The notes below the pieces were generated by a model. It was not told the DNA's origin and searched no databases. It worked only from the letters and a program-made list of their open reading frames with translations. DNA of 64,000 nt from Gammaproteobacteria bacterium (GTDB lineage: Bacteria; Pseudomonadota; Gammaproteobacteria; Steroidobacterales; Steroidobacteraceae), in contig VGUH01000008.1 of the NCBI GenBank assembly GCA_016874295.1, forward strand, positions 45,206-109,205. The letters are read 5' to 3'. This document shows positions 16,058 to 25,195 of this stretch, in pieces (positions within the stretch are counted from its first letter, which is position 1; each line of letters starts with the position of its first letter). A program made the translations under genes and the position numbers.

Positions 16058-17256
16058 CCGGGCAGCGGCCGGTCGAGCTGGATCCTTCCGATCGGCCTGA
16101 GCGCGACGAGGGCTGTCAGGCACAACACCAGCAGCACGGCTGCGAGCGACACCGGCGAATGGGCCGCGAAGGCCGCGACCACCTGCGTCGAAACGGCCGC
16201 CGTCGTCAGTTGCAGGAATCCGAGCAGGCCCGAGGCCGCGCCGGCGATCGCCGGGTCGCGCGAGATTGCGCCGATGGTCGCAGAGGGCGCGGCGATCGCG
16301 TTCGCAAAGCCGATTGCCATGCCGGGCATGAAGAGCGCGAGGGGGTGCCACACGTGCAGCAGGGCGAGCGAGGTCATCGAGAGTGCACCGGCGCATGCGA
16401 TCATCGCTCCGGCGCGCATCATGCGCTGGCCGCCAAAGCGGCCGGTCACGCGCGCCGCGAGCAGGAAGCCGCAGAAAGATGCGACCGCCGGGAAGAACAG
16501 CAGCAGGCCGAAGCGCGAGGGCGAGACGCCCAGCACGTCGATCGCGACATAGGGCGCGCCGGTCACGAACGTATAGATCATGCTCATCAGGCAGGCGCTG
16601 AACACCAGGAACGCGACGTACTCGCGCGAGGCGAGCAGTCTCCTGAAGCTCGACCAGTAGCGCAGCGAAGGTCCCGCGGCCCGGTCGGCACGCCGCGCGT
16701 CGCGCAGGTTCCGCGAGGCGAACAGGAATACCGCGAAGCCGAGCAGCCCCGAGAGTGCGAACACCGCGCGCCAGTCGAGCCACTCCAGCACGAAGCCGCC
16801 GAGCGAGGGCGCGACCATCGGAGCGAGCAGGATCGCGGTCGCGGTCGCCGCGAGTGCGCCCGCGGCGCGTGCCGGCCCGAAGTGGTCGAGGAGGGTCGCG
16901 CGCATGACGGACATCGCCGCGCCGCTGCCGAATGCCTGCACCACGCGCGCGGCGACCAGCGTGCCGAGCGAGTCGGCGACGGTGCCGGCCGCGCTGCCGA
17001 GCACGAACAGCGCGAGCGCGAGCAGCACGATCGCCCTCCGCCCGTAACGGTCCGAGAGCGGCGCGACCGTGAGGTTGCCGAGCGCGATCGCGAGGATCGA
17101 AAGGCTGATGAACAGCTGCGCAGCGTGCGGCGCGACCCGCATCGCCGAGGCGATGGCGGGCAATGCCGGCAGCAGCACGTGCAGGCTGAAGGTGCCGATC
17201 GAGCCGATGATCGCGGAGCCCACGATCAGCCGGCGGGAAGCGTCGCGTGTCTGCAA
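16021..17256 (-). CDS. Bcr/CflA-family drug:H+ antiporter
   Basis: MFS efflux protein of 411 residues with 12 hydrophobic helices. The DHA1 family motif is seen as GNLTVAPLSDRYGRRAIVL after helix 2, and the motif-C-like Gly/Pro run LLAPMVAPSLGGFVLEWLDW in helix 5 marks antiporters; the pattern is that of Bcr/CflA proteins. Substrate unknown. Its last 37 bp overlap the FHA gene tail-to-tail. Confidence 0.9.
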   Translation of the reverse strand: MQTRDASRRLIVGSAIIGSIGTFSLHVLLPALPAIASAMRVAPHAAQLFISLSILAIALGNLTVAPLSDRYGRRAIVLLALALFVLGSAAGTVADSLGTLVAARVVQAFGSGAAMSVMRATLLDHFGPARAAGALAATATAILLAPMVAPSLGGFVLEWLDWRAVFALSGLLGFAVFLFASRNLRDARRADRAAGPSLRYWSSFRRLLASREYVAFLVFSACLMSMIYTFVTGAPYVAIDVLGVSPSRFGLLLFFPAVASFCGFLLAARVTGRFGGQRMMRAGAMIACAGALSMTSLALLHVWHPLALFMPGMAIGFANAIAAPSATIGAISRDPAIAGAASGLLGFLQLTTAAVSTQVVAAFAAHSPVSLAAVLLVLCLTALVALRPIGRIQLDRPLPGQAEPAASEPTR

Positions 17257-17375
17257 GCGGAGATACCGGCCGTTGCCGGCATCTTGCGGTGCCGCCCGGC
17301 CGGCCGCAACCGCTTGCAGCGCTCGCCCGCGCCCCTGGCTGGTAGAATCGAGGCGGCCGGCTGCCCCGGCGCAAG

Positions 17376-18674
17376 ATGATCGGCGACCTCCTACTTCTCC
17401 TCCTGCTGGTGTGTGTCAACGGCCTGTTCGCCATGGCCGAGCTCGCGACATTTTCCTCGCGCCCGACACGGCTCAAGGAGCTCGCGAACCGTGGCAGCGG
17501 CGGCGCGCGCGCGGCGCTGCGCCTGATCGATCATCCCACGCGCTTCCTGTCCACCGTGCAGATCGGCATCACGCTGATCGGCGTGCTCTCGGGCGTGTAC
17601 AGCGGCGCGCGCTTCGCGGCGCCTCTGGCGGGCTGGCTGGCGGGCTTTTCGCTGCTTGAACCGGTAGCCGGGCACCTCGATACGGCCGCCTACGCGATCG
17701 TCGTGGTGGGCGTGACCTTCCTGTCGGTGGTGATCGGTGAGCTGGTGCCGAAGCGCTGGGCACTCTCGAATCCCGAGGGCATCGCCTCGGCGCTCGCGCG
17801 CCCGATGGAGCTGGTCGCGTTCCTGAGCGCGCCGCTCGTCTGGGTGCTGCGCAACGCGACCGAGCTGTTCGTGCGGCTGCTCGGGTTGCCGAAGAACACG
17901 GCGCGCGCGGTCAGCGAGGAGGAGATCCGCTCGATGATCGCCGAGGGCACGCATACCGGCATCTTCCACGCCGCCGAGCACCAGATGATCGAGGGCGTCC
18001 TGCGCCTGCCCGACCGCACGGTGCGCAGCATCATGGCGCCGCGCGGCGACGTCGTGTGGCTGGACGCTGCAGACGATCGCAAGACCGTGTGGAACATCGT
18101 GCGCACCAGCGGGCACTCGCGCTACCCGGTGTGCCGCGGCCAGCTCGACGAGCTGGTGGGTATCGTGATGACCGGTGAGCTTGCGGAGTGGCTCGGCGAC
18201 CCGCAGTCGGGGGAGCTGGCCGCGCGCGTGCGCGCGCCGCTGGTCGTGCACGAGTCGACCCGTATCCTGCGGCTGCTCGACCTGTTCCGCGAGTCGAAGA
18301 TGCATTTTGCCGTGATCGTGGACGAGCATGGATCGATCGAGGGCGTGGTCACGCCCGCCGACATCCTCACCGCGATCGCGGGTGAGTTGCCAGAGGCGGC
18401 GAGCGAGGAGGGGGCGGAGGCGGTCGCGCGCGACGATTCCTCCTGGCTCGTGGACGGCAGCATGTCGATCGACGATGTGGAATGGCTGCTCGGCGCAGGC
18501 GGGATGCGCTCGGGCGACGACTACACGACGCTCGCCGGGTTCGTGCTCGCCCAGCTTGGCCACCTACCGGCCACCGGCGAGAGTTTCCGCTGGCGCAGCC
18601 TGCGCTTCGAGGTCGTGGACCTGGACGGCCGGCGCATCGACAAGGTGCTGGTGCAGCGGCTGGCACAGGCCTGA
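17376..18674 (+). CDS. CorC/HlyC-family CNNM membrane protein
   Basis: 432 residues with the standard three-part build: an N-terminal DUF21/CNNM membrane domain with three to four helices (about 1-160, containing FFAMAELATFSSRPTRLKEL and VIGELVPKRWAL), a pair of CBS domains (about 205-330; MAPRGDVVWLD and VIVDEHGSIEGVVTPADILTAI), and a C-terminal CorC_HlyC domain ending RFEVVDLDGRRIDKVLV. The family is linked to Mg2+/Co2+ homeostasis. Two small genes follow closely (4 bp then an overlap), suggesting a three-gene operon. Confidence 0.92.
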   Translation: MIGDLLLLLLLVCVNGLFAMAELATFSSRPTRLKELANRGSGGARAALRLIDHPTRFLSTVQIGITLIGVLSGVYSGARFAAPLAGWLAGFSLLEPVAGHLDTAAYAIVVVGVTFLSVVIGELVPKRWALSNPEGIASALARPMELVAFLSAPLVWVLRNATELFVRLLGLPKNTARAVSEEEIRSMIAEGTHTGIFHAAEHQMIEGVLRLPDRTVRSIMAPRGDVVWLDAADDRKTVWNIVRTSGHSRYPVCRGQLDELVGIVMTGELAEWLGDPQSGELAARVRAPLVVHESTRILRLLDLFRESKMHFAVIVDEHGSIEGVVTPADILTAIAGELPEAASEEGAEAVARDDSSWLVDGSMSIDDVEWLLGAGGMRSGDDYTTLAGFVLAQLGHLPATGESFRWRSLRFEVVDLDGRRIDKVLVQRLAQA

Positions 18675-18678
18675 GCGC

Positions 18679-19566
18679 ATGAGTTACCGGCCCCTTCGCC
18701 CCGGGCGCCACGGGACGATCCCGATCCGCGGCCTCGAGCACCATTTCATCCGCTGGGGGCCGGATTCCGAGGATCCGGTGCTGCTGCTGCATGGTTTCGC
18801 CGATTGCGCGGCGAGCTTCCAGTTCGTCGCGGATGCGATCGACCCGGAACTGCCGCTGCTCGCGATCGACTGGCGTGGTTTCGGTGCCAGCGCGCGCAGT
18901 CCCGGTGGTTACTGGTTCCCGGACTACTACGCCGACCTCGAGGTGATGCTCGACGCGTTCTGCCCGCGCGGCCCGGCACGCATTGTCGGCCACAGCATGG
19001 GTGCAAACATCGCCATGATCTATGCGGGCGTGCGGCCGGCGCGGGTGCGCTCGCTCGTGAACCTCGAGGGGATTGGCCTGCTGCGGACGCATCCGGACCA
19101 GGCGCCGGCGCGGCTCGCCCAGTGGCTCGACGGGTTGCGCGGGCCGATGGCTGCTGGCGAGTACACGAGTATCGCCGAACTCGCCGCACGCATCGCGAAG
19201 CGCAACCCGCGGCTGCCGACGGCGCAGACCGAGTTCGTCGCCGCGTGCTGGAGCGAGACGGTCGCGGGTGGCGGCGTGCGCCTGCTGGCCGATCCGGCGC
19301 ACCGGCGCACGAATCCGTATCTGTATCGCCGCGAGGAGATGGAAGCCTGCTGGCGCGCCATCACGGCGCGCGTGTTGCTGGTCGTCGGCGCCGACTCGGA
19401 GCTGTTGCCGCGGCTGGGACCGGAAGGCGGGGTGGAATCCTTCAAGGCGATCGTCCCCGGCCTCGCCGTGGAGCAGGTGGCCGGCGCCGGCCATATGCTT
19501 CATCATGAAGCGCCGCGCGCCATTGCGCGGCTCATCGAGGCGTTTGTCGGGACTACCTTGCCATGA
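18679..19566 (+). CDS. Alpha/beta hydrolase
   Basis: A 295-residue hydrolase with a complete triad: oxyanion motif LLLHGFADCAASF, nucleophile elbow VGHSMGANIAM (Ser about residue 108), an acid in VVGADSELL and the His in VAGAGHMLHHEAP. The lid region (about 140-215) is helical. It resembles esterase/epoxide-hydrolase-like enzymes; substrate unknown. Starts 4 bp after the CorC gene and overlaps the next by 4 bp. Confidence 0.9.
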   Translation: MSYRPLRPGRHGTIPIRGLEHHFIRWGPDSEDPVLLLHGFADCAASFQFVADAIDPELPLLAIDWRGFGASARSPGGYWFPDYYADLEVMLDAFCPRGPARIVGHSMGANIAMIYAGVRPARVRSLVNLEGIGLLRTHPDQAPARLAQWLDGLRGPMAAGEYTSIAELAARIAKRNPRLPTAQTEFVAACWSETVAGGGVRLLADPAHRRTNPYLYRREEMEACWRAITARVLLVVGADSELLPRLGPEGGVESFKAIVPGLAVEQVAGAGHMLHHEAPRAIARLIEAFVGTTLP

Positions 19567-19838
19567 GATGGCGACTGCGCGGCCTCCTGCGCCGCACGAT
19601 TACCTATCCCTGGGCGCGGCGCATCGTGGTCGCCGTGATCGGCGGCAGCATCGTGCTGCTCGGCGTCGCCATGGTGGTGCTGCCGGGACCCGCCATCGTC
19701 GTCATCCCGCTCGGCCTCGGTGTGCTCGGCCTCGAATTCGCCTGGGCGCGCCACTGGCTGCGCAGGCTCCGCGCCACTGCCAGCGACGTCGTCAACCGCG
19801 TCCGCGGCAAGCCCAAGGACCCGCCGCCCTTGACGTGA
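19563..19838 (+). CDS. Small PGPGW-type membrane protein
   Basis: A 91-residue protein with two hydrophobic helices (about 20-40 and 42-60) around the motif VLPGPAIVVIPLGLGVLGLEF, then WARHWLRR, which matches the putative PGPGW transmembrane family. Function unknown. ATG overlaps the hydrolase stop (ATGA). It converges on the FTCD gene with 6 bp between stops. Confidence 0.85.
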   Translation: MRWRLRGLLRRTITYPWARRIVVAVIGGSIVLLGVAMVVLPGPAIVVIPLGLGVLGLEFAWARHWLRRLRATASDVVNRVRGKPKDPPPLT

Positions 19839-19844
19839 TTCCGT

Positions 19845-21518
19845 TCAGGACTTGAAGCTGGCTTCGACCGAGGCGAGTGTTCTTGCGAGAGGCCCGGCGG
19901 ATTTCGACTGCAAGTCGGCAATCTCGGCGACCGTCGCCGCCTTGAACGCGCCCTCGCGCACCGACGGCAGGTTGATCCGCACGTTCAGGATCGCCGCCTC
20001 GAGCCCCGCCCTGGCGAGCAGGGCGCCGACGCCGGCGTCCGACGCCGAGTTCCGGTTGCCGGTGAGCGCCGCCTCCTCGGCAAGCTCGATCGCGGTGAGG
20101 CACAGCCGCGCCGTCGCGAGCGGGACCGAAGTCGCCTTCTCGTAGGCGGCGGCGATCGCGTCCGATCGCGCGCGCTTCTCCTCGTCGCTCGTCTTCGGCA
20201 GGCGCATCGCCGCCAGCACGTCGTCGAAGGCTTTCGTGTCATCGTCTACGGCCGCGAGCAGCGCGGCCTTCAGCGCCTGCGCGCGCTCCGCGAGCGCGGA
20301 CGAGGACGCCCAGGCTGACTCATAGCCCTTCTTCCCGATCGTGAGATTCGCGACCATCGCCGCAAGCGCCGCGCCGAGGCTGCCGGCAAGCGCCGCGACC
20401 GAGCCGCCGCCCGGGGCCGGCGAGCTGCTGGAGACCTCGTCCACGAAGCGCTCGACCGTCATGGAGACGAGGGGGCCTGGCATGCGCACAGCGTACTCGA
20501 TGACCCGCTTGTCCGGGTCGAAGGGCGACAGCTGGGCGAGCCCCAGCGACTGGATGGCGACTTCCACCAGCTCCCGCTCGGGCAGCCCGGTCGACCGGCC
20601 CTGCTTGTGCAGGTAGTAACGCCCCGCCTCGAGCAGCGGTTCGAGGGGCGTGAGCCCGACGAGTTCGGAACCGGTCACGACCAGCCCGAGCCTGGCCGCT
20701 TCCTCGCGCGTCGTTTCATACACGACGTGCAGCGGGGTCGTCCGGTAGGAGAGCAGGTTCACCGACACCTGCGCCTGGCGGTACTGCTCGATGGTCCAGC
20801 CGATCGCCTTGACCGCCTTGAGCCGGCCCGGCACGCGCAGGTCCTGGCCCGCGGCGTCCTTCACGACCTCGCCCTGCGCGTCGCGCTTGAGCCGTCCCGC
20901 TTCGCGGATGTTGAGCGCAACCTCGTTCGCGAGCGTCGCGAGGCGCGTGTTGAGGTTCACGTTGTACGCGATCAGGAACTCGCGCGCGCCGACCACCGTC
21001 GCGCCGAGCCGCGCGTTGAATTTCGCCGGGCCGGCGTCCGGCGCCCACGCGGGATCGGCCAGCTTCTTCGCGAGCCCCTCGTACTCGCCCGCGCGAATGT
21101 CGGCGAGGTTCCGGCGCCCGGGACGGGTCGCCGCGAACTCGTAGAAATAGACCGGCAGCGCCAGCGACTCGGCGATGCGCCGGCCGAGCGTGCGCGCGAC
21201 CGCGACGCATTCGTCCATGGTCACGCCCGCAACCGGCACGATGGGACAGACATCGAGCGCGCCCATGCGCGGGTGCGCGCCGGCGTGCTTCGCCATGTCG
21301 ATCAGCCCGGCGCCGGCCACCGCGGCGCGGTATGCTGCCTCGGCGACCGCTTCGGGCTCGCCGACGAAGGTGTACACGGTGCGGTTCGTGTCCGCGCCCG
21401 GATCCACGTCGAGCAGCCGCACGCCGCTCGTGCCGGAGATCGCGCGCGCGATCGCGTCGATCACGGACCGGTCGCGCCCCTCCGAGAAGTTCGGGACGCA
21501 CTCGACCAGGCGGCTCAT
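19845..21518 (-). CDS. ftcD: Bifunctional glutamate formiminotransferase / formiminotetrahydrofolate cyclodeaminase
   Basis: Last steps of the folate-dependent histidine route: moves the formimino group of formiminoglutamate to tetrahydrofolate, then deaminates it to 5,10-methenyl-THF. The 557-residue protein is the full fusion. The formiminotransferase part (about 1-325) has LVECVPNFSEGRD, KHAGAHPRMGALDVCP (catalytic His region) and FNVNL-like IAYNVNLNT; the cyclodeaminase part (about 350-557) opens SSSPAPGGGSVAALAGSLGAAL. The fused form is well known from animals and some bacteria. Together with HutH, HutU and HutI in this window it completes histidine to glutamate. Start overlaps the M20 stop. 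Confidence 0.94.
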   Translation of the reverse strand: MSRLVECVPNFSEGRDRSVIDAIARAISGTSGVRLLDVDPGADTNRTVYTFVGEPEAVAEAAYRAAVAGAGLIDMAKHAGAHPRMGALDVCPIVPVAGVTMDECVAVARTLGRRIAESLALPVYFYEFAATRPGRRNLADIRAGEYEGLAKKLADPAWAPDAGPAKFNARLGATVVGAREFLIAYNVNLNTRLATLANEVALNIREAGRLKRDAQGEVVKDAAGQDLRVPGRLKAVKAIGWTIEQYRQAQVSVNLLSYRTTPLHVVYETTREEAARLGLVVTGSELVGLTPLEPLLEAGRYYLHKQGRSTGLPERELVEVAIQSLGLAQLSPFDPDKRVIEYAVRMPGPLVSMTVERFVDEVSSSSPAPGGGSVAALAGSLGAALAAMVANLTIGKKGYESAWASSSALAERAQALKAALLAAVDDDTKAFDDVLAAMRLPKTSDEEKRARSDAIAAAYEKATSVPLATARLCLTAIELAEEAALTGNRNSASDAGVGALLARAGLEAAILNVRINLPSVREGAFKAATVAEIADLQSKSAGPLARTLASVEASFKS

Positions 21519-22843
21519 CAGGGCTTGCCGGCGCTCAGGAAGTCCACCACCAGCGAGGTCATGAGCCGCATCGCGATCGGCACCGACTCGTCCGCAGCGT
21601 AGAATGTCGACGTGTGGTGGCCGCCCGAGACCTTGCCTTCCGGCACCACGCCGAGCCGGAAGTAGAAGCCCGGCACGAGCTGCGAGAAATACGAGAAGTC
21701 CTCGGAGCCCGTGATCGGCGGCGCCAGCCGGACCCGGTCCCTGCCGAGCAGACGCTCGAGCGTCGGCACGAGGCGGGCGGTCAGCTCGGCGTCGTTGACC
21801 GTCATGGGGTGACCGGTGTGGAAGTCGAGCTCGTAGGTCGCATGCGCGGCCTTCGTGTGGCCGTCGAAGATCTCCCGAATGCGCGCCTCGATGGTCGCGA
21901 GCGTCTCGTCGTCGAAGGTGCGGATCGTGCCGGCGAGCGTCGCGCTCTCCGGGATGATGTTGTGGCGCTCGCCGCTTCGGAAGATGGCGACCGTGATGAC
22001 ATTGTCGGAGAGCGGCGGCAGCACGCGCGAGCGGATTGTCTGCAGGGCCATCACGATCCCGGAGGCGGCGACGATCGGGTCGACGCCGAGGTGCGGTGTC
22101 GAGCCGTGCGCCTGGCGGCCCTTGACGGTGGCTTCCCAGCGCGTGGCCGCCGCGAACGCGGGGCCCGGCGAATAGGCGACGATGCCGAGCCGCTCGTTGT
22201 CGCCGGCGTCGTCCGGCGGTGCGCCATTCGTGTGGAAAGCGATCACGGCGTCGGGCTTCATCATCTCGAAGATGCCGTCTTCGACCATCATCCTCGCGCC
22301 GCCGCGCTCGCCGGCCGGCACGCCTTCCTCGGCGGGCTGGAAGATGAACATGACCGTGCCGGGCAGCCGGTCGCGGATTTCCGCGAGCATCGAGGCCGTG
22401 CCGAGCAGCGCCGCTGTGTGCACGTCGTGGCCGCAGGCGTGCATCACGCCGACGTCCTTGTCGAGGTAGGTGCTGCGCACCGTCGACTTGAAAGGATAGT
22501 CCGTCTGCTCGGTGACCGGCAGCCCGTCCATGTCGGCGCGTACGGCGATCGTCGGGCCCGGCCTGCCGCCGCGCAGGATGCCGACCACGCCCGTGTGCGC
22601 GACGCCGGCCTGCACCTCGATGCCGAGCGATTCGAGGTGCGCCGCGACCAGCGCGCCAGTGCGTGTTTCCCGGTTCGAGAGCTCGGGGTTCTGGTGCATG
22701 TCCTGGCGCTGCGCGATGCGCGCGCTCGCGTGGCGGGCGACGAGCGCCGCGATCTCGGCATCGCTCGGCTTGCCGGCCGCCTGGGCTGCCGCGGCCGCGA
22801 CCAGGCAGGCCACGGCGGTGATCATCGAACGAACGACGCGCAT
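21518..22843 (-). CDS. M20-family amidohydrolase with signal peptide
   Basis: 441-residue metallo-amidohydrolase of the hippurate/IAA-amino-acid hydrolase group. Signal peptide at residues 1-23 (cut near AQAAG), so probably periplasmic. Metal ligands and catalytic residues are visible: RADMDGLPV (acid), HACGHDVHTA, FQPAEEGVPAG (catalytic Glu pair), and GSEDFSYFSQ plus GGHHTSTF near the C-terminus. Dimerisation lid from about 210 to 320. It may release amino acids from N-acyl compounds, which would feed the catabolic genes beside it; that is inference. Overlaps the FTCD start by 1 bp-shifted ATGA. Confidence 0.9.
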   Translation of the reverse strand: MRVVRSMITAVACLVAAAAAQAAGKPSDAEIAALVARHASARIAQRQDMHQNPELSNRETRTGALVAAHLESLGIEVQAGVAHTGVVGILRGGRPGPTIAVRADMDGLPVTEQTDYPFKSTVRSTYLDKDVGVMHACGHDVHTAALLGTASMLAEIRDRLPGTVMFIFQPAEEGVPAGERGGARMMVEDGIFEMMKPDAVIAFHTNGAPPDDAGDNERLGIVAYSPGPAFAAATRWEATVKGRQAHGSTPHLGVDPIVAASGIVMALQTIRSRVLPPLSDNVITVAIFRSGERHNIIPESATLAGTIRTFDDETLATIEARIREIFDGHTKAAHATYELDFHTGHPMTVNDAELTARLVPTLERLLGRDRVRLAPPITGSEDFSYFSQLVPGFYFRLGVVPEGKVSGGHHTSTFYAADESVPIAMRLMTSLVVDFLSAGKP

Positions 22844-22856
22844 GCGATTCTCCCGG

Positions 22857-23288
22857 TTATTGTCTTGCGAACAGCTGAGCTTCGATGTCGCGAAACGCCT
22901 TGAATTCGAGCGCGTTGCCGCTCGGGTCGGTCAGGAACATGGTCGCCTGCTCGCCCGGCCGGCCCTTGAAGCGCACCGTCGGCTCGAACACGAAGGCGAC
23001 GCCCGCGGCCTTCAGCTGTGCGGCCAGCGCTTCCCAGTCGCGCATCTCGAGCACCATGCCGAAATGCGGCACCGGCACGTCGTGGCCGTCCACGGGATTG
23101 TGCGCCGGCTGCTCGTGCTCACCGCCGGCGACCGCGTGACAGACAAGCTGGTGGCCGAAGAAGTCGAAGTCCACCCAATTCTCCGCGCTGCGGCCCTCCA
23201 GGCAGCCGAGCAGCCCGCCATAGAAGGCGCGCGCCGCGACGAGGTCGTGCACCGGGATTGCGAGGTGAAAGGGCGTCAGCTCCGGCAT
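22857..23288 (-). CDS. VOC-family (glyoxalase-like) protein
   Basis: A 143-residue single-chain VOC protein: betaalphabetabetabeta repeats with putative metal ligands His in PFHLAIPV, Glu in GMVLEMRDW region, and Glu in NALEFKAF. Relatives include dioxygenase-like and fosfomycin-resistance-like proteins, but the sequence does not pick one. Its ATG overlaps the OsmC stop (ATGA), so the two are coupled; the M20 gene follows after 13 bp. Confidence 0.85.
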   Translation of the reverse strand: MPELTPFHLAIPVHDLVAARAFYGGLLGCLEGRSAENWVDFDFFGHQLVCHAVAGGEHEQPAHNPVDGHDVPVPHFGMVLEMRDWEALAAQLKAAGVAFVFEPTVRFKGRPGEQATMFLTDPSGNALEFKAFRDIEAQLFARQ

Positions 23289-23713
23289 CAGGTTTCCAGC
23301 CTCGCGTCCATCGAGATCTCCGCCTTGAGCACCTTGCTGATCGGGCAGCCGGCCTTGGCGTTCTGTGCGGCCCGCTCGAACTGCGCGCGATCGGCGCCGG
23401 GCGCGCGCACCGAAACGTCGAGATGCGAACGCGTGATCGTGAAGCCGGTATCGAGCTTCTCGAAGGTGATCGTCGCCCGCGTCTCGATGCGCTCGGGCCG
23501 GATACCCGCCTCGCCGAGCTGCAGCGATAGCGCCATCGAGAAGCAACCTGCGTGCGCCGCGCCGATCAGTTCCTCGGGATTGGTGCCGGGCTCGCTCTCG
23601 AAGCGCGTATGGAAGGAATACGGCGTGTCAGCCAGCGCGTGGCTCCCGGTCGTGAGCCGCCCCTTGCCATCCTTGAGCCCGCCTTCCCAGACGGCCGTTG
23701 CCCTGCGTTGCAT
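23288..23713 (-). CDS. OsmC-family organic hydroperoxide reductase
   Basis: 141-residue thiol peroxidase. The two redox cysteines are visible at [14 protein letters not shown] and [14 protein letters not shown], the standard OsmC/Ohr spacing, with the conserved Arg in [16 protein letters not shown]. It detoxifies organic hydroperoxides using small thiols or lipoylated protein. Head of a short stress operon with the VOC gene; the AlkA-like gene ends 12 bp upstream. Confidence 0.92.
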   Translation of the reverse strand: MQRRATAVWEGGLKDGKGRLTTGSHALADTPYSFHTRFESEPGTNPEELIGAAHAGCFSMALSLQLGEAGIRPERIETRATITFEKLDTGFTITRSHLDVSVRAPGADRAQFERAAQNAKAGCPISKVLKAEISMDARLET

Positions 23714-23724
23714 AGGTGCCTCCA

Positions 23725-24393
23725 TCAGTCGGCGCGGGTTCTGCGCGTTCTGAGATAGTGATGCCACAGGAGCCTTGCCGCAACCGAGCGCCACGGCGCC
23801 CAGGCGGCGCTGATCGCGAGCTGCCGTTCGGCGTCCGGCCACCGCCGCAGGCGCTTGACTTCCTGCAGCGCGATCGCGAGCGCGAGATCGCCGACCGGCC
23901 AGATGTCGGGGCGGCGCAGCGCCATCAGGTAATAGACATCGGTGCTCCACGGCCCGATGCCGCGCAGTTCGAGCAGCGCCGCGCGGCCCGCGGCATCCTC
24001 GGCGCGCGCGACACCCGGGAGCGAGAGGCTGCCGTTCAGCACGGATGCTGCAAGCGTATGGCAGTACGAGGCCTTCTGCCGCGTGATGCCGAGCCTGCGC
24101 AGGCCTGGCACGCCGCGCTCGATCACGAGTTCGGGCGTCATGCCGCCGAGCGCCGCGGACACGCGGCGAAAGAGGGTGCGCGCGGCGGCGATCGAGACCT
24201 GCTGCTCGAGCACGATATGCACCAGCGTCGCGAACCCGGGACGACGCGCCCACATGGGCGGCAGGCCGTTTCGCTGGTACAGCGTGGCGAAGTCCGGGTC
24301 GCGTCGGGCCAGGGCGTGCACGCCCGCGGCGAGAGAAGCGCGCGTGAGCGCGCGCGGGGCGGGGGCCCTCCTCAAGCGCGCGGCTTCAGCCAT
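23725..24393 (-). CDS. DNA-3-methyladenine glycosylase II-like (HhH-GPD)
   Basis: 222-residue base-excision repair glycosylase. The helix-hairpin-helix is LLELRGIGPWSTDVYYLMAL and the catalytic Asp lies in WPVGDLALAIAL, as in AlkA. The N-terminal TBP-like domain of E. coli AlkA is absent, which is the short form common in many bacteria. VLEQQVSIAAARTLF is the usual conserved helix. Second DNA glycosylase of the window (other: 6165). Confidence 0.9.
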   Translation of the reverse strand: MAEAARLRRAPAPRALTRASLAAGVHALARRDPDFATLYQRNGLPPMWARRPGFATLVHIVLEQQVSIAAARTLFRRVSAALGGMTPELVIERGVPGLRRLGITRQKASYCHTLAASVLNGSLSLPGVARAEDAAGRAALLELRGIGPWSTDVYYLMALRRPDIWPVGDLALAIALQEVKRLRRWPDAERQLAISAAWAPWRSVAARLLWHHYLRTRRTRAD

Positions 24394-24467
24394 TCGCTGA
24401 AGTGGTGAGCGACGAGCTCGAGACGCTCGCGCAGGCGGAACTCATGGGAGCGCCCGATCGTCGCCAT
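24372..24467 (-). CDS. Possible 31-residue ORF between SIMPL and AlkA-like genes
   Basis: An open frame of 31 codons (MATIGRSHEFRLRERLELVA, then HHFSEWLKPRA) that starts 8 bp after the SIMPL stop and overlaps the AlkA-like start by 22 bp. It fills the only gap in this tight minus-strand run and may serve translational coupling. No family recognised; coding status uncertain. Confidence 0.3.
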   Translation of the reverse strand: MATIGRSHEFRLRERLELVAHHFSEWLKPRA

Positions 24468-24474
24468 GACCGGC

Positions 24475-25194
24475 TCAGTCCGCGAGGTGGTACTCGACGG
24501 TCGAGACCACGCGCACCTTCTTGATGTGCGGCGTGGTGCTGTCGCGGTTCTCGATCGAGAACTGGCCCTGCTGCGCGGAGCGGATGCGGCCGAGGCGGCT
24601 GCCGGAATCCTCGGCGAATTTCTCGGCGACCGCGCGTGCGTTCTTGGTCGCTTCCTCGACCATCTCGGGCTTCAGTTTCGACAGGCCCGTGAATTCGAAC
24701 TGCATCTGGCCCTGGTAGCCCTCGCCGGAGAGCGCGACGCCTTTCCGGCCGAGCGAGATGACGTCGCGCATCGCCTTGCGTACCGCCTCGACGTCGTTCG
24801 TGAATACCGTGACCGTGGAAGTCGCCGTGTACCGGTAGGCGATGTTGTTCGTGTCGCCGTAGGACTGCGCGAAGCGGTCCGTGACTGCGGGCGCGCCGAC
24901 CGTGATGGCGTCCTTTTCGATCCCGTGGCCGGCGAGGAACTCGGTAATCAGCGAGTTCTTCTTCTGCAGCGAGCCGAACAGCGCGCCGAGGTCGTTGCTC
25001 GCCTCCTGGAACGTGAGCGGCCAGACGGCGACGTCGGCCGGCACCTCGCGCTCCGACAGCCCCTTGACGACCACCGTCCGGTCGAATTTCTTGACCCGGA
25101 CCGCGTAGTTGCCGAGCAGCCAGCCGAGCGCGATGAAGCCGAGCAGGATGCTGGCGCCGTGGACGACGAGGCTGCGCGAGATCGGTTCGTTCAT
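24475..25194 (-). CDS. SIMPL-domain (DUF541) membrane-anchored protein
   Basis: 239 residues: one N-terminal membrane anchor (about 10-30, GASILLGFIALGWLLGNYAV) followed by a periplasmic SIMPL domain (VKGLSEREVPADVAVWPLTF, and AEKFAEDSGSRLGRIRSAQQ near the end). Family members (for example YggE) are linked to oxidative stress and envelope functions, with no known enzyme activity. It follows the GFA gene by 1 bp, so they are co-transcribed. Confidence 0.88.
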   Translation of the reverse strand: MNEPISRSLVVHGASILLGFIALGWLLGNYAVRVKKFDRTVVVKGLSEREVPADVAVWPLTFQEASNDLGALFGSLQKKNSLITEFLAGHGIEKDAITVGAPAVTDRFAQSYGDTNNIAYRYTATSTVTVFTNDVEAVRKAMRDVISLGRKGVALSGEGYQGQMQFEFTGLSKLKPEMVEEATKNARAVAEKFAEDSGSRLGRIRSAQQGQFSIENRDSTTPHIKKVRVVSTVEYHLAD

Positions 25195-25195
25195 G

